Translations under genes and position numbers: made by a program
Source of the DNA: Symbiodinium natans
Lineage: Eukaryota > Sar > Dinophyceae > Suessiales > Symbiodiniaceae
Reading direction: 5' to 3'
NCBI GenBank assembly: GCA_905221605.1
Contig: CAJNDS010002401.1
Coordinates: 860,542 to 924,541, forward strand
Length of the DNA stretch: 64,000 nucleotides
Notes under the pieces: model-generated
Database searches by the model: none
Seen by the model: only the letters and a program-made list of their open reading frames with translations
What the model was told of the DNA's origin: nothing
Part shown: one piece after another, positions 22,461-35,697 of the stretch
How positions within the stretch are numbered: position 1 is the stretch's first letter
Layout: the number at the start of each line of letters is the position of its first letter

Positions 22461-24920
22461 CAGGAGGAGCCAGCAACAGAAAGTGTCTGGCCAAAGAGAT
22501 TAGGGTTTAAATAGTCCATTGTATATAAACAAAAGACCTATGTCAAATCATACGTAAAGGTTCCTGCCTCATATATATATATATACCCTGTCAGGGATTG
22601 TATGGGGCCCTAATTCCCGCCTTCCCTGCCAACCAACAGTAAGCCCAGCGATCAAGCGCTCCTCATGAGGTGCCAGATCTAACGCTTGCAAGCAGGCAGC
22701 TCGTGTGTGGGGGCTGTTCCACATCACAACTATTATGGGCCTGGGCTTATTTGGATCATCACCCCCCGCCCTGTAGCCCTTGGTCCATGCTGGCTGGCCT
22801 CATCTGTGCATCGAAGAGTGCCTGGGCTTTGCTTGTTCATAGAGGCATACACCAAACCCAAACGGTAAGCCCTCAACAAAAAACTATATTGCAGGCAGTG
22901 GCCCATAACACACAGGATGCAAGGGCCACTTCAGGGCGTGCGCTGACGCAGCTCTGACCCTTTCAGGAGAGGCCCTGGGCCGCAACCGAAAACCCGAAAG
23001 CCTCCCGAGGCCAGAAATTAGGAGTTCGACTGCCCTGCTCGTAAAGCCTGAAGTCGTCGCATCTCTACGACACATGCCTGGATCCCCGCAGCAGCCGCAT
23101 GGCCATTGTGCTATCATGTGCTATCCAAGGTTCTTGAACCTCTTGTGTGGATTGTCGTGCCATCTCGCGCGGCGGTCTTGGCCAGAGGTCTTGTTAATGG
23201 CAGCTAGCGGTTACAGTGGCTACTGGATGCTACTGGCAAGCTGCCGATGATCTAAGCAGACATTTCGGGGTCGGGGGTGCTGAGCATTAGTTCTAGAGCA
23301 TTCTGAACGCCAGGTCAAGACGTTACTCCATTGAATAAGGCCTCTTTGACACCTTTCTTGACAGGCCCAAATCTTGAGGACCCGGCTCATGTGCCCGCAT
23401 GTCTGGAACCGCACCACCTTGGACTCGGCTCCGTGAAGTGCAACTTGCGGTTCGGGATCAGCACTATGTAGCAGTATGAAATTTGGGCAGCTCGGATTTG
23501 CATACGTCGTGCGAGATCGGTGCGGCCTTCTGACAATAAGCCCACTTCTGGCATGTGGGACAGAGTAGTCTCGGCAACCGTAATTTCAGAGGCAGCCCTT
23601 TGGCGCCTGTGCTAGCAACTACTAGTGCCGAGAGATGCTGAGAAGGAGATTCACCGCGCACGAAAATGGTGCTCCTGCGAAGCCAAGCAGCTTGCCATCC
23701 CGACGACAAAAGGCTGAATTACTCCAACTGTCTCTGCAGTTGTCTTCTTCTGGGAGCCAGGCGCCGGCGCGAGCGATGAAGGTGGCGGGGGACACTGCGC
23801 TCGTCACTAGGTTCTGGTATGGGGTGGTCTACTTAGCGACGGCAGTGCCATTCTTCACACTCCCTTTTCCAGCGAACTGTGTCGAACAGTCTCAGCGCCA
23901 CTTCGGGCAAGAAAGGCACGAAGGAGGAAAAATCAAGACAGCTCCACATGAGATGCCTGAAAGATACCGCGCGAAGCAAAAGGACAGCGCGGCACTAGGC
24001 CACAATCAAGTTGGAGCCCGTCAAGGTCGTCTCAAACCGATTCTCACCACTTCCTGAGAAGCAGTGCGAAGATCACACCAAGCAACGTGCACCGAAACCT
24101 CAATGATCATGTACTTGTAGACTCTGTGGCTGCAGTGGTGAGGGGGGGAACTGTGGAACATCCCTAAGTCTGTCCTAAGCAACGACAATCGAACAGCCAA
24201 GCAGCTCTTTTGCTTCGAGCATGCCTGGGTTGAAAGCCGAGAAGTTCAGGGTTGACGCATGAGAGCGCGCGAACCGAAAGACCCGGCAAGCTGGGGGCGT
24301 TCAAAACCTTCGCAGAACAAGCACCAGTACTTCCTTGCAGTGTGCTACAAGGCTTCCTGCAGTTGTGAGCTCCCGGGTCTCCGAACCAAACACTCCAACC
24401 CAAGATGTTTGGAGCCCCCGAAGCTGTGGTGGGGTCTATCGCTCCCGCATTCCCTGAACCAACCAATCTAACCTGCAAGAAGCATTCCTGAAACCCCAGC
24501 CGAGCCATTTCGGATTACGGCCCTGCATCCGGGAAACGCTTGAAGATGCCATCCGGCCTTGCGGCCACCTCCTTCACTGAGCCCTGGCAAGCTCCGCTTC
24601 ACGGGTTTGGGGGTCATGCCCTGCTGTGGTTTCAACCTGTTTTGAGTGCTCTGTATGTATGTATGTATGTATGTATGTATATATTTATACATATATATAT
24701 ATATGTTAGTTATTGTGCATTCATATTAAACTTGTGTTTCTTAATTTTATATCCATTCATTTACTTACGTTTGTCTGTATACGCAAGGGTATCCTTGCTT
24801 AACAGAGCTTAGAAGGGAACCTCGTCTCTAAAACTGAGACTACGGGTACCGACTGGGGGCAAGCTTTGCCGGCCTCCTCTGCCACCATTCCAGAGTCGAG
24901 CACTACAACCTGGGGCACCG
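22460..24920. other. Unassigned stretch; no gene recognised
   Basis: Composition rises to that of the gene-bearing part, but no family motif is apparent on either strand. A plus frame at 23635-24057 (140 codons) and a minus frame at 24164-24508 are open but lack a recognisable domain. A GTAT tetranucleotide run lies at about 24655-24685. The 3' end and terminator of the ABC transporter to the right may fall in this stretch. Confidence 0.4.
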
Positions 24921-24922
24921 GG

Positions 24923-25111
24923 GTTTAGGGTTTAGGCCAGGCTTTGGGGTGTAAGGTTAAGGGTTTAGGGTTTAGGGCTTAGGGTTTTTTTTGCCACCCG
25001 CCTAGCCGACCCCAGGGTTTAGGGTTTAGGGTTTAGGGTTTAGGGTTTAGGGTTTAGGGTTTAGGGTTTAGGGTTTAGGGTTTAGGGTTTAGGGTTTAGG
25101 GTTTAGGGTTT
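24923..25111 (+). repeat. (TTTAGGG)n arrays near the 3' end of the ABC gene
   Basis: Short degenerate runs at 24923-24985 precede a clean array of about thirteen TTTAGGG units at 25015-25111. On the minus-strand gene it reads as CCCTAAA. Confidence 0.93.
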
Positions 25112-25424
25112 ACAGCGGGGTGTGTATCTGTACAGGTTGAACCACGGGAAGTGTTGGGCTGCACGAGGGGGGCACATCTCAATTGAGCCTTGCATGGCTG
25201 GATCCGGGAACTGCTTTGAGCCTCCAAAATGAATTGAGCAACAATGTGCATTTTTGCATCCGGAACGGGCCATGTCAACGACTTCATCCGGGAACTTCTG
25301 GGATGTGTAAAGAACACAACCAAATGTGACGGGTTAATGAGCTAATGATTTTCCGCACTCCTCCGAAGAACACGGATGACAAGGTCCCACGTGACACCAG
25401 GCTCCCACGGTTTGGCTCTGAGGG

Positions 25425-28400
25425 CGTGACTTGGTCAAACCTTAGAAGACGACAGAAGTTAGCTGCCACACACCCTAAACTTGGCGCTTCTTAGCAACTG
25501 TCAGACTCCTTACTAACTTAAGCATGCAGCGATGACAGGAGTCCTAAAGCATCTGCAGAAGGTAGCAGCAAAGCTCCAGACGTTGCGGTCAGCCGCGCCC
25601 CAGGGCCAAAACGAAACCCGAAGAAACACGCCAACCCCACACAATGCCACGCGGTAGGGCCGGTGCTCCATGATGGTCTCCAGGCGGTGGGCTACTGCAA
25701 GCATGGTCGAGCCAGGGAAGGCATGGTTGATGGTATCCTGCACGGACTCCTGCCAGGCATTTGGCAGCTCGGATTCTTGGATGCACTTAGCACATGATAC
25801 ATTGCTATACTCCCCTTAGAACCTTAACAAAAACTCATATGTTTACTATCCTCTTGGGATTTATATAAACAAAAATTAAAAATAATTCCTAAGGGGGATA
25901 TAGACATTCTGAAGCCCAGCAAGACGTAGCACCCTGCGGCACGATTCTCCTGCGTCGCTGGATCGATCGCAGAGGTCGCTTCGTCCAGCAGAAGCAGGGC
26001 TGGCTGCCTGTGCGTTTCGGGAAGTTCTACCTGTTTCGTTCAAGCTCTACGAGTACATTCCTGCCAGGTGGCGCCCCAAAAGACCGCACTCCCCAAACCC
26101 ACAAGCCCACAAAAAAAAATCGAAGAACACACCCGCCTCAAGACCATGCGCGCCAGGCACAGAAGCTGCCGCTGGCCGAAGCTAAGATTGCCACCTTCTC
26201 AGCTGACATCTGGTGCCCTGGAGACTATCCTGTGGGAACTTTCGCCCTGCCATGATGCACACGTGAGCAGCTGAGAGTTTCCTATGCCAGAAGTCAAGGT
26301 AGTGCAAGGCCTTCGTCTGAAACCACGTGGTCCAAGCCTGCACATGCTGCAGCTTGCCACGCGTGCGTTCAGGAGACCACGAGACCCAGAAACAGCGTGC
26401 ACCGAACGCAGGTCATGCAACCAAGCTGCCCAGAGGTAAGGTATTGATGAAGGCCTCCAAATGGGCGTACTGCACTGCTTTCCTGAGTCGTCACAATGGC
26501 ATCTGCCGCCGCAGGTGGCCACTGCAGCTTCTCTTGTGCCCAAGTGCAAGCTGAGCAGCCGAATTCGGCCATCAGTGTACACCTTGCAGTGCTGCAGCAG
26601 CACCCACAGGGCTCAACTGCTACGAGTACTATGCGAGCGGATGTGCTGCAAAGCACAGAAAGGTGCCGCGGCCTCTCGCCGGCGCACCGTTATTTATATT
26701 TATTTATGTGTGCTCTTAAAGACCTCCCAAGGTCTGAATCACATCGTTATTCGATGAAGCTGGGGAGCCTTGAATGGATCAAGGTTGTGCCGCAAGGTGC
26801 CCGTGAACAGCATGGGATCCTGCCCGGTGCAGAGGAAGAGAAGGGCGGTCAGGATGTCAGGAGCATGAGTATGAGTAACAAAGCCAGCCGGTGCCGGTTC
26901 AACAAACACCTCAGCCCTGCAAAGCCCTCTGCAGACGAAGCCCTTAGCCCCTTAGCCCTTTGTAGAGCTCCTGCGGCACCAGGCCCAGGGAGCTGCGGAG
27001 AGTGGCCTCAGCAAGGTGCTCTTTCCTCTGGTCTTTGTTGTTTGGTGGTTTTGTTGTGTTGGGACGTGAGTTGGTGGTTGAAGCAAAAGGGGCCTAGGAA
27101 CCGGTTGAGAGGGATCTGGGATTTTGGCAGACTCTTTTGGCGGGCCTATGTAGGGCCCTTTTGAGATGATGCAAGGGATGGAGACTTGGAGTCTCGTAGC
27201 CCTCGTTTATCAACGAAGGCGGTGATAGCGGGTTCACATGGCTCATCATCACCAGGATGCCTATGGCTACTATTCTTACACTGACAACATGAAAAGCCAA
27301 GGACCAACCCAATCCTTCTGCATCCCAAGCTTGTTGGCAGCAAACGAAGCCACGCTGAGCCCACGGCCAGGCCAATCTCTTGGGTGTCAATGCCTCTGAC
27401 ATGCGGCGTTTCTTTCGTGCGGGGTCTTACGAAATCCCCAACGATGAAAGGGCGGCTTCCTTCAGACAGCCGATGTAAAGGAACAAGCCCCGGTCGGGAG
27501 ATTTGCGTACTTTTGCTTCTCAGCCAGCGCAGACCAAGGGGCCGTTGATGACGATCTTCCCACCACGAGGCTCGATGATGCGAAGCAACGCCAGCCTGAT
27601 GTGGGCACAGGTCGCCCTTGCAAGGGCTGACTCGAAGAGCAAGCTTTCATGGCTTCAGAGCGAGCGTACGCGAAAATGGCCGTAGCCAGGCTTCGGGATC
27701 CAAGGCACATTGAGTGGTCGAAGGCACAAGTGGGAACACTCGCGTGATTTATGTGCAGACGGGGGACAGCATACTAGATTTTCCACAGCCGGTGGTGCCT
27801 CGAATTGCCACTGTTCAAAGTCCGCAGGGTGCTACAGTACCAGCAGGCAAACGCAAATGCGAGAAACTAATGACTCATGTCTGTTAAGCATAGCCAAGGC
27901 ACCAACCACCGCCACTTTCATACGCGGCTCAACACTGAAGGTCACACCCTTCAGTACATCCTGCGCTCAAGATACATCAACTGGCATGGGCGTATGCATT
28001 GCAGACAAGCACATTTGTGCACTTCAATACCCACATTATTCCTCGCCTGAGGCACCTCTGCGTAGCCCGCACGCAGATCCTCAAGGCATGCACCATGTCG
28101 CCACAGGACAACCAAAAGTGGGATGCTGAGGCATATCATCAAGCATCACCATCAAGCAAGTTCGGCACAAGAATGTGCACTGTCACACATTGGTTGATGG
28201 GAGCAAAACAGCGTACACACGAAGCTGTCAAAAACGTGCCGTTGTTGGAGCATCGGGCAGCTGCATGGGCCGTGACAAAGAGAGCCGCGGCACACTCTTT
28301 CCGAGATCAGGACTGCAAATACCGACGAGTATACTACATGCATGTAGATTGGAATTCCAGAACAAAACTCTAAGCCTCCGTGTTCACCCGAAAGATTGCC

Positions 28401-31400
28401 TTCCGGCCACAACAAAGCAATCAAGGTGCCCTGCATCATTACCTCGCAGTAACAGTCCTGAATGTCTAGCCGCGCCCCGTCGGCGAGCCAACTGCTCTGG
28501 AACTCGACCACGACCTGCTTCCACGCCATGCACAAGGTCACCAATCGTTGCTCACCCTCATGGGCATTTCGGCATGTGCTAAGAGGTCAGCTGGTCATGC
28601 ACAGTACCGAAAACTGCTGTGGTGTGAGGGAAGCTCCAACAACAAAGGACAGGTTCTAGCTAGTGCGTGACGGGGTAAGCGGGGGCAGTGGGGTTGGTAT
28701 CAGGGTTACGATTCGTCTTAGAACCCACAACATCCACCTAAGATGCGGATAGCGTCTACACCCTAAACCTAAATACTTGGGACCGTTTTGGATCTTAAGA
28801 GCACTAGCCCCGAGCTTCACATAACTCCAAAGTAACCTGTAACGCTCCGTGCCTGTGGTTGAGTTGTGAAGCCCGTGGCCTAAGGCCGACTCCATCGCAC
28901 ACAGCCGTGCAGCATTGACACACAAGCACGCACACTTGCCTCAAGGGTTTGGGAGGATTGCTCTGTTCTACTGTAAGGCTTTACAAGCTAATGGGATTTT
29001 CGTGCCGAGTGGCTGTCATGAAGCTCCGGGCGCTTCGGCTGAGCTCTTGTGCGATGTCCTTCCTTAGATTTGAGAAAGCTTCCTTATGCTGGTATCCCCA
29101 TAGTACATGCAGTTGTTCATAGTTTTGCTCCAGTCCATGCTGGCACACAAGCCTTAGATTCGAAAGAACTCTAACCACCGAGGTTGCAACAGGTTGCACC
29201 TCGAGGGCGCCTAGCGTCGCACTGCCCGAGGCGTCGTTGGCTGCAACGATGTGGTGCAGGCTGGGAATCTGATTCAGCTCAGCGCATGTGGCGCACAAAT
29301 CCTCCACAGGCACCGGCGAGCATTGCAGATGCGGCTCCTAAAGAGGCACACCCATCTACATCATCTGCGAATCCACCTGCCTGGAACCGGCCAATTTGGG
29401 AATCGCTGCCACTGTCTGCTAACATCAGCGATCGCCCATCCGGGGTGGAGTGGAGCAAGACTTTGCCATTCCTCAGCATGGGCAGCCTAGACTTTAGATC
29501 CACATATCACGCAAAATCTTCTCTTCAAAGCCCGGACTTTTATGGCAAATTTCCTACAGCCTGTCAAGGTCACCCCACAGCAACCTCCTGCACATAGCAA
29601 ACTTCGGAGCACACATTGTCTTCCAAGTGTCGCAAGGACCTCGACCCTATCGTCTGCCTCCTGAGTCGGCATTTCCCTAGCATCCTATATAGAATGCCGT
29701 CACCCTATGTTCAGGAGGCACTGGGCTTGGGTCAAGCAACTGCAACACAAGGACAGGCCCATGGTGCCTGCAGCATCTTGCAGCTGCCAAAGAAAACTGA
29801 ATGTCTGAATGATCCGGAACACCCTACCAGAATTTTCAGTTCTCGGATGGATTTGGTACCAACTTCGTGCGACCCAAGGCGCACGCACGGTGAGCGGGGT
29901 GGCCTTGCTGCGCAGGAATCGAACGGTGTGGTTGCGCAGCTTGGCGTCCTTTGCGGCTCTTGCGTGTGAGCGTCTCAATGCGCAGCCATACTGCCCCCTG
30001 CTGCATTAGAGCACGGCCCTCGCCGAACCTACTGCGTGTTCTCTGGTTCCGATTGTCTCGGTCGGCATGTGTCCTCGACATTGTACATCGCCTTTTCCTG
30101 TGTCACCTGACCAGGCACTGTGGACCAGCCTACAATGATGCCACAGTGAGCACATCACCTAGTACTTCAATGCTCCAACTCAAGATGAGCTCCTTGGGGG
30201 AAAAAACATGACCAGGCACCGAGGTGTACTCATGCACGCGCGCAAGCGCGATGAGCTCGAAGAGGGCGCCGGCCATCATCTCCAGGCTGGGCTCGATCAT
30301 GCCCCTGAGGACAAGCAGGCTCAGCATGCACAGCACCAAAGCCACTGACGAGCAAGGTAAAGCTATCGGAAAGTACTCACCTGACCTTCGATCTTCGTCA
30401 ATCTGTGTTAGCAGCATTAACCACACAGGTCGGTCAAACCTCCTATCATCTTCCCAGCACCCCAATCTTGATTGCCACCGGGCGGCTCGAGCAACAGCAA
30501 GTTCGTCCTTGGATTTCTCGGGTGTTTGAGGTGTAGGTTTACACAGGGTGGGGATCCCTTCATCTTCTATTTCTCGCACGCTGGAGCATAAATCACGGCC
30601 TATGTGTCCGAAACGCCCACGGCCACTAGCCCTGTCTTCCAACATCCCCTCCAAAGCTGCTGAGAAGTCAAAGGCGCAAGGCGATGCCCAGGGTGCCGGG
30701 GCCCAACCACGAGGCGTTGTAGAGGCCAATGATGTATGAGATCTTGGTGCGTCGCGATGCGAAGGTCGCATCTTTTGTCCTATCTTTTAGGGTAAACAAG
30801 AGTTCGGGGTCTGTTCATGTGGGACATGCCTTGCAGCATTGCGAGAGAACGGAGGCACGAGTTCTACAAATCACAAGTTTACCCGCTGTAGCGTTATATG
30901 AGTGTAGTTTGATTCAGACTCAAATACTGGAGTACAGGATGAAAGTCTTTTTTGAAGGCTGCAGTCCAAGGGATACTGCACGGAACTACATTGGCTCAAG
31001 TGGGTTTTCAAGATGTTCAAGATGTCATTGACATTGCAGCTACCTTGCCCGTCAACGAACTACTGCCGTTGGCACGGTATGCAGCTTAGACTGTTCGTCA
31101 CTGCAAAGGAACTTTCGCTTAGCACAAGACTCGGGGAAGGCACTGAAACCTTAAACATGACTTCCACCGTGGCAGCACGATTGCACACATGAAGTAAAGA
31201 TCAAGCCGGCTCGTCTAAACAAACGGCACATACCTTCAAGAGCTCCTCCGCTAGATGACCCTTTGCCATGCGACCGAGTTGTAGAATGTCCACAGGTAGT
31301 TCACGCGGTTGCACAGCCAGCGCTTCATGAGCCGATCGTCAGTAAGATCTGCCTGCGACCGGGGATCTGAAGTACACCACGACAAGCGTAACGACAAGAA

Positions 31401-34400
31401 GGCAGTCCGCCAGACTGGCATGGCATGGAATGACAGACTTTAAGTCTAAGCATGCTCGTGACGGCAGCTGCAGCCATGCGGTTGATGAGTTCCAGCCATC
31501 ACTGTTGACACGCCGGGTTCCAAGAGCCTGCTCACCAAAGTTAACTTTTCGGATGTCACGAATAGCGCCACAAGTCAGGTCAGACGTTGCACTGCAACAG
31601 CGAAGAGTCTGCGAACAACAGAGGGGCTTGGGCAAAATTGGCCTAGAATAACCCACTTAGAACACTCGACACATGCCTGGCCATGGAGGACTTGCGGCAA
31701 GCCCTCCATCTTGCAGGTTACTTTCGCAGGATATCTCGCACAAGCCTGCCTTCCCTGAGGCCCCAGCCCCACTTGGGGGTTTACCAAAACAAGGGACCCC
31801 TTATTTTTGATCCCCAGACAGTAGGATTCCTTAATAACAAGGGGCTCCAGGAAGGCATCCCCCTAATTTCGGAAGCCCCCACCCTAAACCCTGAAGACGG
31901 TTGCACCTTCACGGAGTTGTCGACACAACCCTCGGTCATCGAGCCATGCCCTTCCACCCCACACAGAGCCCTAAAGCCCTCAAACTCAGGAAATCCCCCC
32001 CCCCCCCCGCCGTCCCAAACTCAAACTTGCTTGAGATAGATGAGACCCTCAACTCAAGGTTAGGCGCCTCCCACAGTCACATGGGCCCGGTACCGGAGCC
32101 TGCTATCCTCAAAACCAGTACCGGTCCTTAATAAGGGAATTACCCGAAACCTCAATGTCTGGCCGTTGGCCTTTTTCTTTCTCGGGGGGGGGGGGGGGTT
32201 GGGGTGTACCCGCCACGCGACCAGTGTCAGGGGCCGGGAGAAAGTGTTAGATGGCCCTCCACAATCGGGCTAGAGCTGCTCTTCGCATTTCACGAGGCTA
32301 AGCTAGTCTGCATGCCTCAACAGAAAGGGGCGGGGGCGGAGGGGCTCTACATCATCGTCGCGTGTGCTGGATACGGGCCACGCTTTCAAAGTTCTTCATG
32401 CCAGCCATGGGGCCGCATAAGTAACTGCGATGCGATTCTGCTCACCGAAACCACGCACCACCACGGTGTTCGTCATCACCTGAAGTGACCATCGAGACAT
32501 GTTGCAGGGGGAGGCTGCCAGGTTGGGTTCAGGATCCAGGCGAGGCAACTGCTTGAAAGCTCTTGGCATGTGGAGAGTTCAGCAGCCCAACGGCCCCTGC
32601 AACCAAGTAGCATCTGACAGGTGACTCTGCGTGATGGAGGAAGATGTCTTGAAGCAGTAGCGCAGGGGAACAGCCGTGTTCTGGTAGCGCAGGTACCTGC
32701 GCACCAATGCAGCCACAAATCAGCTCCCACTCAGCCACTTACGATCCCCAGAGATGTGAACACAGAGACCGAGCCAAGTCACAGCATGAAGACCACATAG
32801 TAGAACGGCAGCGCGAAGAGCGACATGTACCAGGGCAGAATGGCATGGATGTAAGCCAGTGGCACCAGCGTCCTGTACTCGACAAAGGCCAACAAACGCA
32901 CAGAACCCTCGGCCCAACACTGCGTCAGCTCGTGCTGACAGGATTCTGGAAGAAGATCATCACACTGCCAGAGACCTGCGAGGGCCAGCGTGCAGAAGAT
33001 GAACATTCACCGCTACACTGCACACATGGGGCACGCCGCCATTTTTTGTCGCCCCTGAACTCCTAAAAAACCCCAAACCCGAAGAGCCCTGGGGCCTTCA
33101 TGAAGAGGTAGAGGTCAATGGTTGACATGTCCATGGTCAGGCGGTTCATGATGCGGCCCACAGGCTGCTTGTCAAAGAAGCGATCCTGGGTAAATAATGG
33201 GGGTGCCGGGGTTAAGGGCTTTCGGGCTACCTGAGAACAACTAAGTCTAATCCACACCGGTGCCACAAGGACAACAACTACACATATAGAAGCAGTGTCG
33301 AAAAGTGCCGTGGGAAGCAATCTTCACACGAGCTCAAGCGAAATCGAAGTCAAGCCGTCCTCCTCTTTGGCTTACTTAGGCTTCTCCATAATCACGAAAC
33401 CTGAACCCTTGACTTCCGACTCTCCAACACTAAGCATGACTTCACCAAGCCGTGCTGTGGCCCAGCGTCAATCGGGGCATGGAGGAGCTGGTGCACAATT
33501 CTGCCTGCTTCGGGTCTGGCCAGGCTGGGTTTCAGGGCAGCCTGCGGGATGCTTTGGGGAAGCGCACACATGTCGCATCAGACCACCAGCTCCTCAGTGC
33601 TAAATAGACAGGACGCTTATCAGGCCTGATCTGCAGTACCTCTTACTTCTACCTAAACCCATATCAGACAGTCCTCCGCTCGCGTAGTCAACCTGCCCTG
33701 TAGAGAAACAGAAGCAGTGAGGTTTACAAGCTGAAAACCCATGACGTTCGCAGTGAAACAGGAGGCTCTTACGTGGCCAGGATGCCGTGGACGTAGTTGG
33801 AGATGCGCAAGGAGAAGCCTTCCGCGCGCTTGCAGCACAATCTGACACCAACCGCAGGCTAGCACTGTCATCCAAGAGCCATTTACAGCCCGTGCCAGTG
33901 CATGCTACCCCGTTTGCAGAAACAGATGGCGCGCAGAGTTCCAGCAACAATCCACCAGCAAGCTACGTCCCTCCGCCCCAAGAAGATCCAAGAAGGACCG
34001 TGCGAACGCATCTTGCTGCTTGCGAGAAAGGCTGGAAAGGCTGGGCTGGCGGTTGAGGGCTGGAAGGATGTCGCAGCCAATCTCTCCCACCTGCACCGTA
34101 GATCCAACCGATGTACATCCCAATGATGCCCAGGAACATCCAGAACCTGAATGCCCGGAGGCATCAGAGCTTGGACAAGCACTGTGTCAGAAGACAGAGT
34201 CTGTGGGGCGAGCTACACGGACCCTGGCAAAGGCCCGGGCAAGTACCCCCCGAAGTACGGATTCGTCGCCTCAAGGACTATGAGTTGGCAAAATGTAAAG
34301 CTGAAGAAAGAATCTATGTGGACACGCCATTTTCGGCATACGTGATCCAAGTCACTACGTTAGGATCCAATGCAATGGCATTGGTGCAGTTGGCCAAGGA

Positions 34401-34580
34401 GATGTCGCAAAGCCTCAATATGAGGCAGACACTTCCTAGTACAAACTATCAATCCTGGGGACTGCATCACGGCCGAAACAAAATGTCGCGCTTCAGGGTT
34501 GCGGTCGAGCAGTTGATAGTGCAGGCGGCAAGAAGATGAAGAGAGTGATGGAGTAGAAAATCATGGAGTTGATCAAGTTC
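25425..34580 (-). CDS. ABCC/MRP-type ABC transporter, second half (TMD2-NBD2), many exons
   Basis: This is an ATP-driven membrane exporter of the ABCC family, assigned from family motifs. Placed exons, 5' to 3': membrane spans at 34527-34580, 34091-34146 and 33773-33818; 33096-33185 (FFDKQPVGRIMNRL, the TMD2 coupling motif); 32786-32872; 32612-32696; 32429-32479; 31272-31352; 30678-30742; 30213-30304; 28458-28491; 28056-28079; 27903-27960; 27768-27798 (Walker A, TTGCGKSS); 27543-27595; 27368-27393; 26971-27006 (Q-loop, LGLVPQ); 26769-26819; 26529-26582; 26430-26454; 26311-26337; 26137-26194 (signature, LSFGQRQ); 25950-26007 (Walker B and D-loop, LLLLDEATSAID); 25661-25749 (H-loop, LAVAHRL); then RFDQV from 25440. 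Phases agree from 32872 to 30213 and from 28079 to 25661. All key NBD residues are present. The start, the stop and a few linking exons are unresolved, so this may be the C-terminal half of a longer gene. Confidence 0.88.
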
Positions 34581-34589
34581 CTGATGCGA

Positions 34590-35690
34590 AACGCCACAGG
34601 CATTACAGGCATGGTCAGGAATGCTATGAAAGGACTTTGCCACTTTAGCCGACCGTGGCTGGCCTCCATCTGCCAACTGAGATGTAATGAGTGGTCATCT
34701 CCACTGTCGGCCGGCCTGCAACGATCTGCAACGGCAGGGTCTGACGCCCACAAGCCCTTCACACTAGCGGGGTCCAAGTCTCTTCTGCCAAGTCTGCAAA
34801 TCATGCACTGGCACTTAAGCTTACTGTGGGTTGGCCATCGCCCGTGGTCTGACAATTTCTTGCAGCTGTAGGATGGATGGCCTTCGCCTTCACCTTGGTC
34901 CGGGCAGGTCATCAAAACGAATGCTTCCCAGCCTATCGGCTCTCGATGCCGCAAACGAACACCCCTACCCCAAGCTTCCCTCACTGATCCCTCGAACCCC
35001 GACCCTTCACTCCACCTAAACATCGCCAAACCCCTCCACCCAATGCACACCGGGCAGCTCTCGCGAAGAGTTGTCACCGGCACTGGCGCCGGTGCTCCGG
35101 CGGTGGCGGGGCGCTTCTCCTGAGCCGGCTCAGGGCCACCCAGAAACGAAGAAAATTCAAGAGCAACCAGGGAACAAACCGCAACACCAAGCTACAATTT
35201 GAAGAGACTTGCCGTCTGCACTAATTTTGGCCGACCGCAATGGGAAGGTTCTGGGAGGTGGTCCTAGACCGAGATCCGAAACAAAACAGTTGGAGCTTCG
35301 AGAGGTGGAACCCCGCTGAAAGGGACGTAGACTTAAGTCTGAAAGAAAACTTGTGAATCTCAAACCGTAATAATTAATGATACATAAAGATCCTAATCTG
35401 AATTATATTGTAGTATAAAACTTGAAGTATGTCTCTGCGATGCATAAGGCGCCTCCTTGGCGGGCTTCGTGCCGACCGGCGTTACATCCATGATGTCCTG
35501 CTGACTCATGCACCATAAGGAGTCAATCGGGAGCGATCTAGGTCGCGACAGAGAGGGCAAGGGCTTTGGCTTTCTAGGAAAGGAGTGGGCGCAATCTTCC
35601 TGCGAGAAGTGCAGAGCGGTTCACCTTTTTTGAGCGGCTGCGTTTGCAAAACTGGTACCGCAGCCAGTCAAGAGAGACTAAAACCTGTGC
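34590..35690 (-). other. Unresolved upstream part of the transporter locus
   Basis: On the minus strand a short open stretch near 34890-34930 reads SIRFDDLPGPR. It resembles the linker that precedes the first membrane domain in some ABCC proteins, but is too short to be sure. No start codon, membrane exon or NBD1 motif could be placed between here and the cysteine synthase gene. Confidence 0.25.
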
Positions 35691-35697
35691 CGCCGGC

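Noticed and set aside
23635-24057. 140-codon plus-strand frame
   Set aside because: No recognisable domain, opposite strand to every supported gene, and nothing to separate it from chance.
30985-31000. Possible dinoflagellate spliced-leader relic (TTGGCTCAAG)
   Set aside because: Only about ten bases match the 3' end of the known leader, within a transporter intron; chance is adequate.
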